NCBI GenBank assembly: GCA_022181065.1
Contig: BQMY01000076.1
Coordinates: 121,753 to 185,752, forward strand
Reading direction: 5' to 3'
Origin: Melioribacteraceae bacterium
Lineage (GTDB): Bacteria; Bacteroidota; Ignavibacteria; Ignavibacteriales; Melioribacteraceae
Length of the DNA stretch: 64,000 nt
The notes under the pieces: model-generated
Database searches by the model: none
Told to the model about the DNA's origin: nothing
The model's input: the letters and a program-made list of their open reading frames with translations, nothing else
Translations under genes and position numbers: made by a program
Part shown: piece after piece, positions 53,660 to 63,960 of the stretch
How the letters are laid out: each line of letters opens with the position of its first letter
Numbering within the stretch: the stretch's first letter is position 1

Positions 53660-55024
53660 ATGGCACTTCAAACTATTAATCCCGCCACAAATGAACTTGT
53701 AAAAAACTTCGATGAACATTCGGAAGAGGAAGTAAAAGATATAATAAACAAAAGTCATGAAACCTACTTGAAATGGAGAAAAAAAACTTACTCCGAACGT
53801 GCTCCACTCATGAAAAAAGCCGCTGAATATCTCCGGAGTAACAAAAGAAAATATGCCGAAACCCTCACGCTCGAAATGGGAAAACCGATAACTCAGGCAA
53901 TTGCGGAAGTTGAAAAGTGCGCCTTTGTATGCGATTATTACGCTGATAATACAGAAAACATATTGGCTTTTGAACCACTGAAATCTGATGCTTCAAAAAG
54001 TTACGTGCGTTTCGACCCGATTGGGATTGTACTTGCTGTGATGCCCTGGAATTTCCCGTTCTGGCAGGTATTCAGGTTTGCCGCTCCCGCGCTTATGGCA
54101 GGCAACACGGGAATATTAAAACACGCTTCCAACGTACCGATGAGCGCGCTCGCGATCGAGGAAGTATTCCGTGAAGCGGGTTTTCCTGAACATGCTTTCA
54201 GAACTTTACTTATCGGCAGCCGACAAGTGGAGGCTGTTGTAAATAATCCTCTTGTAAAAGCAACCACACTTACCGGTAGCGAAGTAGCCGGTCAACATGT
54301 TGCGGGTGCAAGTGGTAAAAATCTTAAAAAATCGGTAATGGAGTTAGGCGGGAGTGATCCGTTTATTATTCTGGAAGATGCTGAACTTGACGAGGCAATA
54401 GCAACCGGTGTGAAAGCCCGACTTATAAATAACGGACAAAGCTGTATTGCGGCTAAACGTTTTATTGTGGTCGAAAAAGTTTATGATCAGTTTGAAAAAG
54501 CATTTAAAGAGAGGATGGAAGCGGTTAAGATTGGTGACCCGATGCACGAGGATACAGAACTTGGTCCTATGGCTCGCGAAGATCTGATGCTAGAACTCCA
54601 TGATCAGGTTAAAAAGTCTGTTGAAAAAGGCGCAAGAGTTGTAACCGGTGGCGCACCACTGGAGAGAGAAGGCGTTTATTATCCTGCGACTATCCTTGCC
54701 GATGTCGTTCCGGGTGTGCCTGCATATCATGAAGAGCTGTTTGGTCCGGTTGCTATTGTTATAAAAGCCCGGGACGAAGCCGACGCGATTCATATAGCTA
54801 ATGATACAGATTTTGGATTGGGTTCTTCAATCTGGACAAAAGATACCGACAAAGCGCAAAAACTTGCAGGTGAGATAGACTCAGGTTCTGTGTTTATCAA
54901 CGGAATGGTAAAATCTGATCCACGCTTACCATTTGGCGGCGTGAAGATATCGGGTTATGGCAGAGAGCTGTCGCACTACGGAATAAAAGAATTTGTAAAC
55001 ATAAAGACTGTATGGGTGAAGTAG
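53660..55024 (+). CDS. gabD: NAD(P)-dependent succinate-semialdehyde-type dehydrogenase
   Basis: The 454-residue aldehyde dehydrogenase has the catalytic glutamate in MELGGSDPFI and the catalytic cysteine in NNGQSCIAAKRF. The cofactor region includes PWNFPFWQ and TLTGSEVAGQ. Overall it resembles succinate-semialdehyde dehydrogenases of the GabD/Sad type, oxidising the semialdehyde to succinate. The substrate is inferred from family resemblance only. A GGAGAT site precedes the ATG. Confidence 0.85.
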   Translation: MALQTINPATNELVKNFDEHSEEEVKDIINKSHETYLKWRKKTYSERAPLMKKAAEYLRSNKRKYAETLTLEMGKPITQAIAEVEKCAFVCDYYADNTENILAFEPLKSDASKSYVRFDPIGIVLAVMPWNFPFWQVFRFAAPALMAGNTGILKHASNVPMSALAIEEVFREAGFPEHAFRTLLIGSRQVEAVVNNPLVKATTLTGSEVAGQHVAGASGKNLKKSVMELGGSDPFIILEDAELDEAIATGVKARLINNGQSCIAAKRFIVVEKVYDQFEKAFKERMEAVKIGDPMHEDTELGPMAREDLMLELHDQVKKSVEKGARVVTGGAPLEREGVYYPATILADVVPGVPAYHEELFGPVAIVIKARDEADAIHIANDTDFGLGSSIWTKDTDKAQKLAGEIDSGSVFINGMVKSDPRLPFGGVKISGYGRELSHYGIKEFVNIKTVWVK

Positions 55025-55382
55025 TTTTGTAGTTATTATCTGATGTGAGCGGGGAAGCACAAGTCATCGTAAGCCTTTCGACATTGCCCGACCCTTTCCC
55101 GCTTCGGGGGAGGGCATCGTAGAGTAAATAGGAATAGATTTCCGATCAAGCCGGAAATGACAGTTTCCAGAGTTTGTCATGCCCAACATCCAGGCGAATT
55201 GATCGGGCATCCAGGTTCTTCAATAAAGGGTTGCTGAGCCAAGTCGAAGCACCCGTCCATCGGGGCAAATGCTCGGAACAAAGCATGTCCAACCCCTGTC
55301 ATAGTTAACCTTTTCAACATTGCCCGGCCCTTCGACGGTGCTCAGGAACCTATTATTTGTCATGCTCGACTCCGATCCACTA
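55025..55382. repeat. Repeat-rich stretch left of the IS element
   Basis: Holds 'GATTTCCGATC...CCGGAAATGACA' (55137-55163), 'GTCATGCCC...CGGGCATCCAG' (55174-55213) and decayed 'ccttcga...ctcaggaacct' sequence (about 55328-55352). 'GTCATGCTCGACTCCGATC' at 55361-55379 is the left half of a palindrome interrupted by the IS. No gene is seen. Confidence 0.7.
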
Positions 55383-56220
55383 GTGTCCGGTTAAGCAGAA
55401 ATAAAAAAAAGCATACCTGTTTAGATTCAAAAGAACTCCTTAAATTAGAGGTGTCGAAACTCAAAAAAAAAGGACAACAGGTATGCAGTTCAAAAGTACA
55501 ATATTCTCACAACTTCTCAAGAAATACCGAGATACGAATTTGAAAGAATAGTAAAAAACATTCAGGAGATAAGCGGGTAAGAAGATTAAGATGCCGGGAT
55601 CAATTCACCGGATTACTATATCACCAGCTTACAAAAAGAAATAGTTTAAGAGATTTAGTATCAAGTTATAATTCGAATTACAAACAATTCTACCATCTGG
55701 GCAGCAATCAGTTATAGCGTTCTACTCTCTCGGATGCAAACAATAAGAGAAGTTATAAGATATTTGAAGAAGTATTTAACCGATTACTGGCAAAGTCAAT
55801 AATAAAACAAAGCAAAGAAATAAGAAAGGTGGTTGTTATAAGAGATGGGAAAGCCCCATTGATTTTACTGACTAATGATATGAAAAGAAGTGCAGAAGAA
55901 ATAGCTGAACTCTATAAAAGGAGATGGCAGATAGAACTGTTTTTTAAGTGGGTAAAACAGAACCTGAAGATAAAAACATTTTTAGGTACATCAGAAAATG
56001 CAGTGAAAATACAGGTCATTACGGCATTGATAGCATTTTTATTGCTGAGGATAACTCAGAAGAACTTACCATTTAATAAATCCTTACAGATAATTGCAAG
56101 ACTGATGCAGACAAATTTGATGAGAAAGATCAGAGTTTGGGAATTATTTATTCCTCCGCCCGATAATACAACCAGGAAGGACGATCTTCAATTTGAACTC
56201 AATTATTTTTAACCGGACAC
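55383..56220 (+). mobile_element. Decayed IS4-type insertion sequence, 838 bp
   Basis: The ends are perfect 12-bp inverted repeats, GTGTCCGGTTAA (55383-55394) and TTAACCGGACAC (56209-56220). The flanks suggest a degraded 8-bp duplication (CACTAGTG/CACAAGTG) if the outer bases are counted as target. Inside is a broken transposase gene. The element sits in the middle of a palindromic repeat (left half 55361-55379, right half 56225-56243). Confidence 0.85.
55484..56212 (+). pseudogene. IS4-family transposase, inactivated
   Basis: The coding sequence starts at ATG 55484 (MQFKSTIFSQLLKKYRD...) but soon meets a stop (LKE*). Further remnants appear in other frames (FTGLLYHQLTKRNSLRDLVS, KQFYHLGSNQ, KRSYKIFEEVFNRLLAKS). 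An internal deletion then removes most of the catalytic core. The last 127 codons (55829-56212) are intact and contain the C-terminal DDE-domain block AELYKRRWQIELFFKWVKQ and IKTFLGTSENAVKIQV. The family is the IS4 group with a DUF4372-like N-terminus, recognised by eye. It cannot make active transposase. Confidence 0.85.
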
Positions 56221-56224
56221 AAGT

Positions 56225-56517
56225 GCGATGGACTCGGGCATGACAAAAAGCCAGGTTCCTGAGCCGTATCGCCTCTCTCGCAGTCGGGAAAGGCGACTAA
56301 GCTCATCAAACTAATGCCGACCTTGCGTTTTACATCTTATGACTTATGACTGGTGACCATCGACTAAGGGTGGGTTTTTGCACATCCCTCAAAGTAAAAA
56401 GGATGGTCAGTGACCATCCCCTACATTATAATTTATCTGTTTTTCAGTAGAGACGGCATATGGTTCCCCGCGAGCGGGGCAGGCAGAGAGCCTCACCAAC
56501 CTAATGCCGTCTCTACT
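56225..56517. repeat. Repeat-rich stretch right of the IS element
   Basis: 'GATGGACTCGGGCATGACA' (about 56228-56246) is the right half of the interrupted palindrome. 'GGATGGTCAGTGACCATCC' (56401-56419) matches 45763-45783. 'GTAGAGACGGCAT...ATGCCGTCTCTAC' (56448-56517) is a large palindrome with further palindromes in its loop. No gene is seen. Confidence 0.7.
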
Positions 56518-56551
56518 ACATAGCACTAACCACTTAGTACTCATCACTATA

Positions 56552-59500
56552 TTATTTCACCAACATCATTTTTTTAGTTTGTGTAAATTCGCCTGCCTGT
56601 ATTCGGTAAATATATACACCGGTACTTATACCAGATTCAGCGTTGAATTTAACTTCATGATAGCCGCTTTCCATATTTGCGTTTAATAAATTAGCCACTT
56701 TTTCACCCAGTACATTATATACATCAAGCACAACTCTGGAAGCTTCCGGCAATGTAAACTTGATAGTAGTACTCGGGTTGAACGGATTAGGATAATTTTG
56801 CTCAAGAGCGAATTCGGTTGGTATCGCTTCACCAAGAACTAACAACTCATTCACACCATTTTCAGTGATCACAACTTCTTTACCGTCAGCTATTACCATC
56901 TCAGTTAGTTTACCATTTAGTAAATATGAAACCTTAAGGTCCATACCATTTGATGATATTCTTACCGGAGCATGCGCAGAGGTAAGTTTTATAACCGCTT
57001 CACGCGAGAAATTTTCTACATAACCATTATTTCCGAATCTTGCATCGAATATACCTGCTGGTGGAAGAGGAGGCATTTCATAACGGGACAGATCATTTCC
57101 GGAATTGTCGAGATAAAGTGTAGATATATTTCCAGCAGCGTCAGAAATAGTGAGAGCAGGAAGTTCCAGACGGTTAACATTATTAGTATTTGCATTTTTC
57201 TTACCGACAGGAATTGGATAATACATTTCACCTGCTGATGAGGTTTTTAACCAATAACCTTTACCCGGTTCAAGAGATTCCGCGGCAAAATATCCGCTGT
57301 TGAATCCGAAAATATCACTGGTGATAATTCCGGTCGGATTAGTCATAATATCCGTTACAGCGACCGGCATATTGTATGGCGCTTTAAGATTCCAGCCTGC
57401 CTGAAGCTGAACCGCGTCAGTTACTTCTTCACCTGTTATGCTGATTTCTTCTGACTGTGAGAATTTCAACCAGTAACCTTCACCGGGTTCAAACTCTGTA
57501 ACCGCTGTATATCCCGCGTTGAAAGCAAACGCGTCTGATATCGCATTCGGGAATATAGTTGAAACACTCATATCTGCCGCGAGTAGTGGTACCGAGATAA
57601 GATTCCAGCCGGCATTAACATTAAATGAGGCTGACACTTCTGATGAATATTCTATCAAAAGATTATTAACAGAAGTATTTGTTATTTCTACCATATCAGT
57701 GGATTTCATGTCAACATCAATCAGCACTCCACCGAATGGATCTAAAAGTCTGAACGAACCACCCGGTAATGCTGTAGGGAGCCAGCTCAAGGTAACGGGA
57801 TAACCAAGATCTGAGGGCTGGAATTTCAATTCCCATGTAACAGAAGTTTCAGCACTACTTCTGTAGTCAGTCAACGTGGCAAGCTGCGGAGTTGTTGGAA
57901 GAATAAATCTTACATCAAATACGCCTGCCGGAGGTATTGGAGGTAATTCCAGTTCATTATAGAGGGCATCTAGTCCATCGGTTGCGCCCGGTTTCTGCCC
58001 AAAATACAATGTACCATTTGCTTTTGTACCGGATCCGTCGAAAACATAGATCTGGTTTTCCCACCCCTGCGAAACAGCCTGAGTACCACCTGAGAAACAT
58101 GCGATTTTACCTTCACGCGTACCCACAAGAAGTTCAGAACTTGCATTTCCGTCAACTGAAGGCATAAAATTAACAGAGTTAATATTATCGTCCGAAAACT
58201 GATAGCTGAACAGCAATTCCTGTCCGGTACCGTCAATGCAGTAAGCAACACCATTATTGTCACCTGTGATCACATCTTCAATTCCGTCGCCATTGAGATC
58301 AGGAACCGCTTTTACTCCAAACTGATATGCCATTCCGTAGCTCCAGAGGTAAGTACCATCAGCACCGGATACACAGGTAACACCACCGGTAAAAGCCGCA
58401 ATGAGAAGATCAGCATGACCATCACCGTTTACATCATTAATTATATCCATTTCGATTATTCCAGCCAGACTTCCGAGAAAGTATGTCCAGCGAACAGTAC
58501 CCGATTCTCCGTCATAGCGGTAAATTCTTCCGAAATATTCGGCAGAAATTACATCCGGTGTTTCACCCGCAACGGGATATTCCAGTAATTCTTTCGGTTC
58601 GTAACTTCCGGCTTCTTTTGACCAGACCTGCGTACCATTTGACCCATCAAGACAAATAGTGAGCAGATGTGTTGTACCGTTGTTTCCGACACCTATAACA
58701 GCATCGGGTATGTTGTCATTGGTTACATCGGCGATAGAAATGACCGCCTTACCAAAAGCTTCATTAGGACCCGGATAATAATAAGACCAGATTATTTCAC
58801 CGTCAGTGCCGTTAAAGAGATACGCACGATGGTATCCGGTACCTGCTTCATTACCGCTGGCAACCGCGAGTACGTCGTTTACACCATCACCGTTAAAATC
58901 TCTCTGAGCGTCAACAGAACCAAAATCACCGAGACCATAGTTAAAATCATCTCCAAATCCCCAGATGATATCGCCGTTTGTACCATCGATTGCGTACACG
59001 TGTTCATTGGCTCCGCCTGTTCCTATGACGATATCATTTTTACCGTCGCTGTTCACGTCGGGATGGATTTGCAGCGCGTCCTGAACACCATATTCGAAAT
59101 TGGCACCAATTGAACCTTGATTTACATTACTGAAAACCATATCGAGCGCCCAGACAATATAACCGTTATTTGCCGCGGCACCATCCAGGCACAATAGCCA
59201 GTAGTTATCTGTAGCGGCAATCACTTCCGGAATACCATCACCGGTTATATCGTTTATAGGTTTAATAGCCTCTACCCTGTAATCCTGGAAGGAATAATTT
59301 GGATTATCAGGAATACTAAAATCCCAGAATTTATAGCCGTATGTGTAATCTTCAACGATTCCGTTACCGGTATAAATATACTCGGATGGTGAGTTGGTGT
59401 CATTCGAGGTGACGACGAGTGTGTCATCATACATTCCCGCCATCGGGGGAGTAAAACCCATATTGAATGAAACACTTGTATTTGGTGCAATATTTATCGG

Positions 59501-60736
59501 AAAATCGGGTGCGTTAACGGTGAATGCGGGATGATTCATTTCCATTTCGGTAATTGTTAAAGTTTCATCCCCCTGATTCAGTATTTCAGCATCGATATGA
59601 GCTACACCTTCAATTGCCACCCACACATCACCAAAAGAGCCTGTTGAAGGGTTAATGGATATAGTCGCTCCCGGTAAAACACCAATACCTGATAGCGTCA
59701 CAGTTTCTGTAAGATGTAGAGGGTCATCGCTGTTGATAGTGACAACACCACTGAAATTACCATATGCGCTCGGTGTGAATTCAACGTCAAAAGTTTGGTT
59801 TGTGTTGGGTGCGAGCACAACAGGATAACTCTCATCAGCCACATCGAATGCCGCGCCTGAAACATCAATACTGGAAATTGTAAGATCGGCGTCACCAACA
59901 TTATAAGCGGTAATTCCGATAGTTTCCGTTGTACCTGAAGTAGTAAGCGGGAAATTTATTTCATCGGTCGATAGCTGAATCCCGGGTGTACCGCTTCCAC
60001 CCATATCAAATTTGTAGATTGCCATGTTTGTACTGATGCCAACCACGAGGTAGAGATAACCGTTGTTATACGCTAAATCTTTTGGTCTGGCAGTGCTTGT
60101 GCTACCGTATGGCGGAATATCAAAAGATGACAGGAATTCCCCCGTATTGGGATCGATTTCCCATATTTTTTCGGGATCCCCGTCGTTATCATCCATTGCG
60201 CACCAGATGGAATGTCCGTCAAACGCGAGCCCCTGAGGCTGTAAGCCGGGAGCGTCGAGAGTATCAACAAATTCGCCGGTTGCAGGATCAATTTTAATGA
60301 TATAAGCCGGATTACCGCTGCCGGTGTAATAGACTGATATCCAGAGATAATCAAGGGCATAACACATGCCGCCAATATAATCTTCGTAAGGCGAACCCCA
60401 GTCCAGTAGCGGGTTACCGCTTGCGTCATATTTTACAATCATATCTTCCTTGCCCGCGGAAGAGCCAAAAACGTATTGATATCCCCAAAGGTTGCTTCCA
60501 TCCCAGCCAAGACCCCTTGTTTCATCGGTTGCGGCGGTAAGCGTACCTAAAACAGCACCCGTCTCATCAATTCTCCAAAGTTCGTAGCCGTTGCTCGATC
60601 CTACCCAAAGGTTCGTACCATCATGAGTTAAACCGTAAGAGTAGTTTGGGGCGTCGATTGTCTGCACCAGACTTTGAGAAAAGATTAAACCGGATATTAA
60701 GGTTGTGAATAAAGTGATAAGTAAGGTTTTCTTCAT
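56552..60736 (-). CDS. Giant secreted type IX cargo with propeller, Ig-like and FG-GAP repeats
   Basis: Start chosen at ATG 60736 behind GGAGG; the frame continues upstream without a site. The 1394-residue exported protein (signal LLITLFTTLISGLIFSQ) has an N-terminal beta-propeller of the SMP-30 kind (about 20-260). Two choice-of-anchor-D (ASH) Ig-like domains follow (about 270-450). Then come FG-GAP/VCBS repeats with calcium loops (DITGDGIPEV, DVNSDGKNDI, DFNGDGVNDV, DVNGDGHADL, DLNGDGIEDV) from about 490-900. Paired NAGWNLISVPLL-type modules come next. The C-terminal sorting domain is NYPNPFNPSTTIKFTLP...KKMMLVK. Probably a surface or secreted adhesin-like protein; substrate unknown. Confidence 0.9.
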   Translation of the reverse strand: MKKTLLITLFTTLISGLIFSQSLVQTIDAPNYSYGLTHDGTNLWVGSSNGYELWRIDETGAVLGTLTAATDETRGLGWDGSNLWGYQYVFGSSAGKEDMIVKYDASGNPLLDWGSPYEDYIGGMCYALDYLWISVYYTGSGNPAYIIKIDPATGEFVDTLDAPGLQPQGLAFDGHSIWCAMDDNDGDPEKIWEIDPNTGEFLSSFDIPPYGSTSTARPKDLAYNNGYLYLVVGISTNMAIYKFDMGGSGTPGIQLSTDEINFPLTTSGTTETIGITAYNVGDADLTISSIDVSGAAFDVADESYPVVLAPNTNQTFDVEFTPSAYGNFSGVVTINSDDPLHLTETVTLSGIGVLPGATISINPSTGSFGDVWVAIEGVAHIDAEILNQGDETLTITEMEMNHPAFTVNAPDFPINIAPNTSVSFNMGFTPPMAGMYDDTLVVTSNDTNSPSEYIYTGNGIVEDYTYGYKFWDFSIPDNPNYSFQDYRVEAIKPINDITGDGIPEVIAATDNYWLLCLDGAAANNGYIVWALDMVFSNVNQGSIGANFEYGVQDALQIHPDVNSDGKNDIVIGTGGANEHVYAIDGTNGDIIWGFGDDFNYGLGDFGSVDAQRDFNGDGVNDVLAVASGNEAGTGYHRAYLFNGTDGEIIWSYYYPGPNEAFGKAVISIADVTNDNIPDAVIGVGNNGTTHLLTICLDGSNGTQVWSKEAGSYEPKELLEYPVAGETPDVISAEYFGRIYRYDGESGTVRWTYFLGSLAGIIEMDIINDVNGDGHADLLIAAFTGGVTCVSGADGTYLWSYGMAYQFGVKAVPDLNGDGIEDVITGDNNGVAYCIDGTGQELLFSYQFSDDNINSVNFMPSVDGNASSELLVGTREGKIACFSGGTQAVSQGWENQIYVFDGSGTKANGTLYFGQKPGATDGLDALYNELELPPIPPAGVFDVRFILPTTPQLATLTDYRSSAETSVTWELKFQPSDLGYPVTLSWLPTALPGGSFRLLDPFGGVLIDVDMKSTDMVEITNTSVNNLLIEYSSEVSASFNVNAGWNLISVPLLAADMSVSTIFPNAISDAFAFNAGYTAVTEFEPGEGYWLKFSQSEEISITGEEVTDAVQLQAGWNLKAPYNMPVAVTDIMTNPTGIITSDIFGFNSGYFAAESLEPGKGYWLKTSSAGEMYYPIPVGKKNANTNNVNRLELPALTISDAAGNISTLYLDNSGNDLSRYEMPPLPPAGIFDARFGNNGYVENFSREAVIKLTSAHAPVRISSNGMDLKVSYLLNGKLTEMVIADGKEVVITENGVNELLVLGEAIPTEFALEQNYPNPFNPSTTIKFTLPEASRVVLDVYNVLGEKVANLLNANMESGYHEVKFNAESGISTGVYIYRIQAGEFTQTKKMMLVK

Positions 60737-61018
60737 TAAGTCCTCCAAATGAAAATACAGTGAAAATGTTAACACTTTTTTAGGAAAAAAGCATTAAATA
60801 TTTGGGAAAACAATTCACTTTCATCTATTCTTGTGAATTTTCATAAGTCAGGATATAAATATTATGATTGGAAGTATAGATTCTTAAAGTTTTCAGTTTT
60901 TTCTTAAATATTTGTAGAGTATTTCTTCTCTTATTCTTTTATGCTGTAAAAGAATTGTCAGTAATTAATTATATTCATTAAATAATACTGCAAGTCAAAA
61001 TAAATTTTCGGGGTAGAT

Positions 61019-62161
61019 ATGAATTTTGAGCTAACTGAAGAACAAATAATGATCAGAGATACAGCACGTGAATTCGCACAGACTGAAATTGCGCCAAGTG
61101 CTGTTGAGCGCGACTTAAAGGGAGAATTCCCTACTGAAATTGTAAAAAAACTCGCTGAATTGGGGTTCATGGGTATGATGGTTTCCCCCGATTACGACGG
61201 CGCGGGAATGGATACAGTCAGCTATGCGCTTGCGATGATGGAGATTTCCAAGGTTGATGCATCCGTTGGTGTAATTATGTCTGTGAATAACTCGCTTGTA
61301 TGCTTTGGACTGGAAAAGTATGGTTCAGATTTTATTAAAGAAAACTTTCTCAAACCTCTGGCTAGAGGTGAAAAATTAGGGGCATTCGCGTTATCCGAAC
61401 CGGAAGCGGGAAGTGATGCTACACAGCAGCAGACTCTGGCGGTGAAAGATGGTGATCACTGGGTTCTTAACGGTACTAAAAACTGGATCACCAATGGACA
61501 ATCCGCCGATTATTATATAGTTATGGCTCAAACCGACAGAGAAAAGCGCCATAAAGGTATTACCGCCTTCATCGTTGAAAAAGGAACTGAAGGATTCACT
61601 CATGGTGTAAAAGAAGATAAACTTGGTATTAGAAGTTCTGATACTTGTTCGCTCAATTTCACCAATTGCAGAGTTCCGGAAGAGAATATTATATGGGAAG
61701 TTGGCAAAGGATTTAATTTTGCCATGAACACACTTAATGGCGGGCGTTACGGGATTGCTTCACAGGCTGTGGGTATTGCTATGGCGTCACTCGACGCTTC
61801 GATTAAATATTCGAAAGAAAGAAAGGCATTTGGTACCGAGATTGCCAATCATCAGGCAATACAGTTCAAAATTGCCGATATGGCTATGAATACAGAGGCG
61901 GCGAAACTTCTTACATTGCAGGCAGCAGCACTCAAAGACGCCGGTCAACCTTATATAAAAGAAGCCGCAATGGCAAAACTTTATTCATCCGAAGTTGCGG
62001 TCAAGAACGCGCTTGAAGCGATACAAATCCACGGCGGATACGGTTATGTAAGAGAATATCTCGTTGAACGTTATTTGAGAGATGCGAAAATTACAGAAAT
62101 TTATGAAGGCACATCGGAAATCCAGCGAATTGTTATTTCGCGCGCTTTACTTCGCGATTAA
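61019..62161 (+). CDS. Acyl-CoA dehydrogenase
   Basis: The 380-residue FAD enzyme has the family signatures GAFALSEPEAGSDA and QIHGGYGYVREY. The catalytic glutamate is in EIYEGTSEIQR, the position of short/medium-chain acyl-CoA dehydrogenases. It removes hydrogen from acyl-CoA at C2-C3 and feeds electrons to ETF. Chain length is not readable from sequence; the short-chain (butyryl) type is plausible. It stands alone, ending at a bidirectional terminator. Confidence 0.92.
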   Translation: MNFELTEEQIMIRDTAREFAQTEIAPSAVERDLKGEFPTEIVKKLAELGFMGMMVSPDYDGAGMDTVSYALAMMEISKVDASVGVIMSVNNSLVCFGLEKYGSDFIKENFLKPLARGEKLGAFALSEPEAGSDATQQQTLAVKDGDHWVLNGTKNWITNGQSADYYIVMAQTDREKRHKGITAFIVEKGTEGFTHGVKEDKLGIRSSDTCSLNFTNCRVPEENIIWEVGKGFNFAMNTLNGGRYGIASQAVGIAMASLDASIKYSKERKAFGTEIANHQAIQFKIADMAMNTEAAKLLTLQAAALKDAGQPYIKEAAMAKLYSSEVAVKNALEAIQIHGGYGYVREYLVERYLRDAKITEIYEGTSEIQRIVISRALLRD

Positions 62162-62176
62162 ATGTTTATGAATATG

Positions 62177-62213
62177 AAAAAAGGCTGTATTAATCGTCAA
62201 TACAGCCTTTTTT
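62177..62213. terminator. Bidirectional terminator
   Basis: AAAAAAGGCTGTATT (62177-62191) pairs with AATACAGCCTTTTTT (62199-62213), serving both convergent genes. Confidence 0.92.
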
Positions 62214-62226
62214 GTTTGAGAAACTA

Positions 62227-63231
62227 TTAGAACAATGAAAATACACCGTTGGCAAGTTTGAACATTTGCCCAGTGCTCGTAGTATCGTTAGCCGCGGTAG
62301 TAACTTTATTATTTTCGACAGAAATATAAACGGAAGGATTTCCATTTACTTTAAATCTGTAACCAAAATTATCATCTGTACTTCCATGTAAACCAAATAC
62401 CATTATATTGTCACGATTGTATTTACCCTGAAAAATTGTTGCGCCTACAGGTACTGTTCCATCTTCATTTTTCTTCATCTGCATAAATTGTCCCGACATT
62501 GCATTCTGAATATAATACCATCCCGTTGCACCGGGGAGTGAGATCATATTCCACTGTGCTACGGTAGCCTTTGCATTACTGCTGTGGATTATTTCAGCAC
62601 CGGGCATTACCCAGCTTTTTTTATCGATTGCGAGAACTCTTTCATTAGCTTTGTTCTGAAATCTTCTTCTAAGAGTTAACTGCCATACCTGGTATGCGTT
62701 TCCTTCAGTTCTTTTATTCTGTACAAATTCTTTTTTGTCCTTAATATATTCTACCGCGAGTCCGCTGTTTTTATTTATCCAGTAAGAACCATATCGGTGA
62801 GTAAGTGTGTCACGATCGAGAATAAAGATTTGGTTTTGATCATTCTCTTTGTAAGGCATTGGGATAACTTTTGCTCCGGCATCTTTGCTCGCATTTTCGA
62901 TACCGAGTGCCAGTTTGGCATTGTCATTAAAAATTACAAATTCATTATCAGCAACTTTGTGAAACTTCCAGACCTGCTTATCATTTGGACTAAATGAGGT
63001 CATTTGGATTATGGGATTTTCGTTTGTTTTGGTATTCATACCGAAACTGCCAAAAAGATCACCAACCACATCGTCAGCCATTTTATCTTCTTTCGACATC
63101 TTGGTTCCGGGTACAAGTTCCAATGTAGATCGGTCACCGATATTCATTACATTGTTGAATGTGCCACCATTAAATTGTGCGAATAATGATACACTCATTA
63201 TTAAAATTAGTACAAATGTGAATCGTTTCAT
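62227..63231 (-). CDS. Secreted ricin-type beta-trefoil (lectin-like) protein
   Basis: The 334-residue exported protein has a signal peptide (FVLILIMSVSLFAQ). It contains QxW-like repeats typical of ricin-type trefoils (KQVWKFHKV, YQVWQLTLR, VAQWNMISL) spaced around 80-110 residues. No sorting domain is present. Carbohydrate binding is inferred from the fold. It is convergent with the acyl-CoA dehydrogenase gene. A GGAG-like site precedes the ATG (GAAGGAGCTGAC). Confidence 0.75.
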   Translation of the reverse strand: MKRFTFVLILIMSVSLFAQFNGGTFNNVMNIGDRSTLELVPGTKMSKEDKMADDVVGDLFGSFGMNTKTNENPIIQMTSFSPNDKQVWKFHKVADNEFVIFNDNAKLALGIENASKDAGAKVIPMPYKENDQNQIFILDRDTLTHRYGSYWINKNSGLAVEYIKDKKEFVQNKRTEGNAYQVWQLTLRRRFQNKANERVLAIDKKSWVMPGAEIIHSSNAKATVAQWNMISLPGATGWYYIQNAMSGQFMQMKKNEDGTVPVGATIFQGKYNRDNIMVFGLHGSTDDNFGYRFKVNGNPSVYISVENNKVTTAANDTTSTGQMFKLANGVFSLF

Positions 63232-63409
63232 GTCAGCTCCTTCGTTTTACAGTAAAGACTATAGAATCTTATTATCGTGGAAATATGTAAAAAATTCAAT
63301 AGTGTTTATATAAATTAACAATTAAGTAAAAAATAATAAAAAAATCGTAATAATAACTCATTGAATATATACTAAGTTAAACAAATACCGTGCCTGTTTT
63401 TAATTTCGA

Positions 63410-63960
63410 GTTTTGGTCGGTGAAGCTCTCACTTGATCGGTAAGCAGGGAAGCGTGGAATGTAGTCAGAATTTTTTCAATGCCAGTTCCTTTGACACAGG
63501 TCAATCTTGTTAGTCTGTCATGCCCTGCGCCCCGGCAAATTGAGCGGGTATCCAGATTCTTAAAGATGAACCCATTCTAAACCTGTGCGCCTTAGGAGCA
63601 TCCTTTCTCCCGTTATGCGGGATAAACTTTGTTAAAGGGAAGGACTTTGAGTGAAATAGTTTTTAAACGGTGAAATGGATTTTTCACTCCCCTCCATTTT
63701 ACAAAGGGAGTGGTCGGGGGTGGGTTCTGATTGTTATTTCTCGACAATACAAGCATCACTGGATTCCTGTCTACACAGGAATGACACAAGACTTATTTTC
63801 ATACTCGCACAGTTTATCCACTTCGGGTGGGGCGGGTATCCAGTTTTTTACTACCGCAGGTTATCAACAACTTTCGGCCCTTCGATTTAACTCAGGGACC
63901 TAGTATTGAGGGTTGCTGAGGTTCTCGCCTGTCCCGCAACGCGGGGAAGACCCGTCAATA
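63410..63960. repeat. Repeat-rich window end
   Basis: 'GTCATGCCCTGCG...GAGCGGGTATCCAG' (63516-63555), 'GGATTCCTGTC...CAGGAATGACA' (63760-63786), and 'cccttcgatttaactcagggacct' as arms CCCTTCGA/TCAGGGACCT (about 63879-63901) are members of families found elsewhere in the window. No gene is seen; short frames here are translations of repeats. Confidence 0.65.

Noticed and set aside
63670..63903. Two overlapping frames of 77 and 71 codons at the window end
   Set aside because: Both translate palindromic repeat DNA in different frames.
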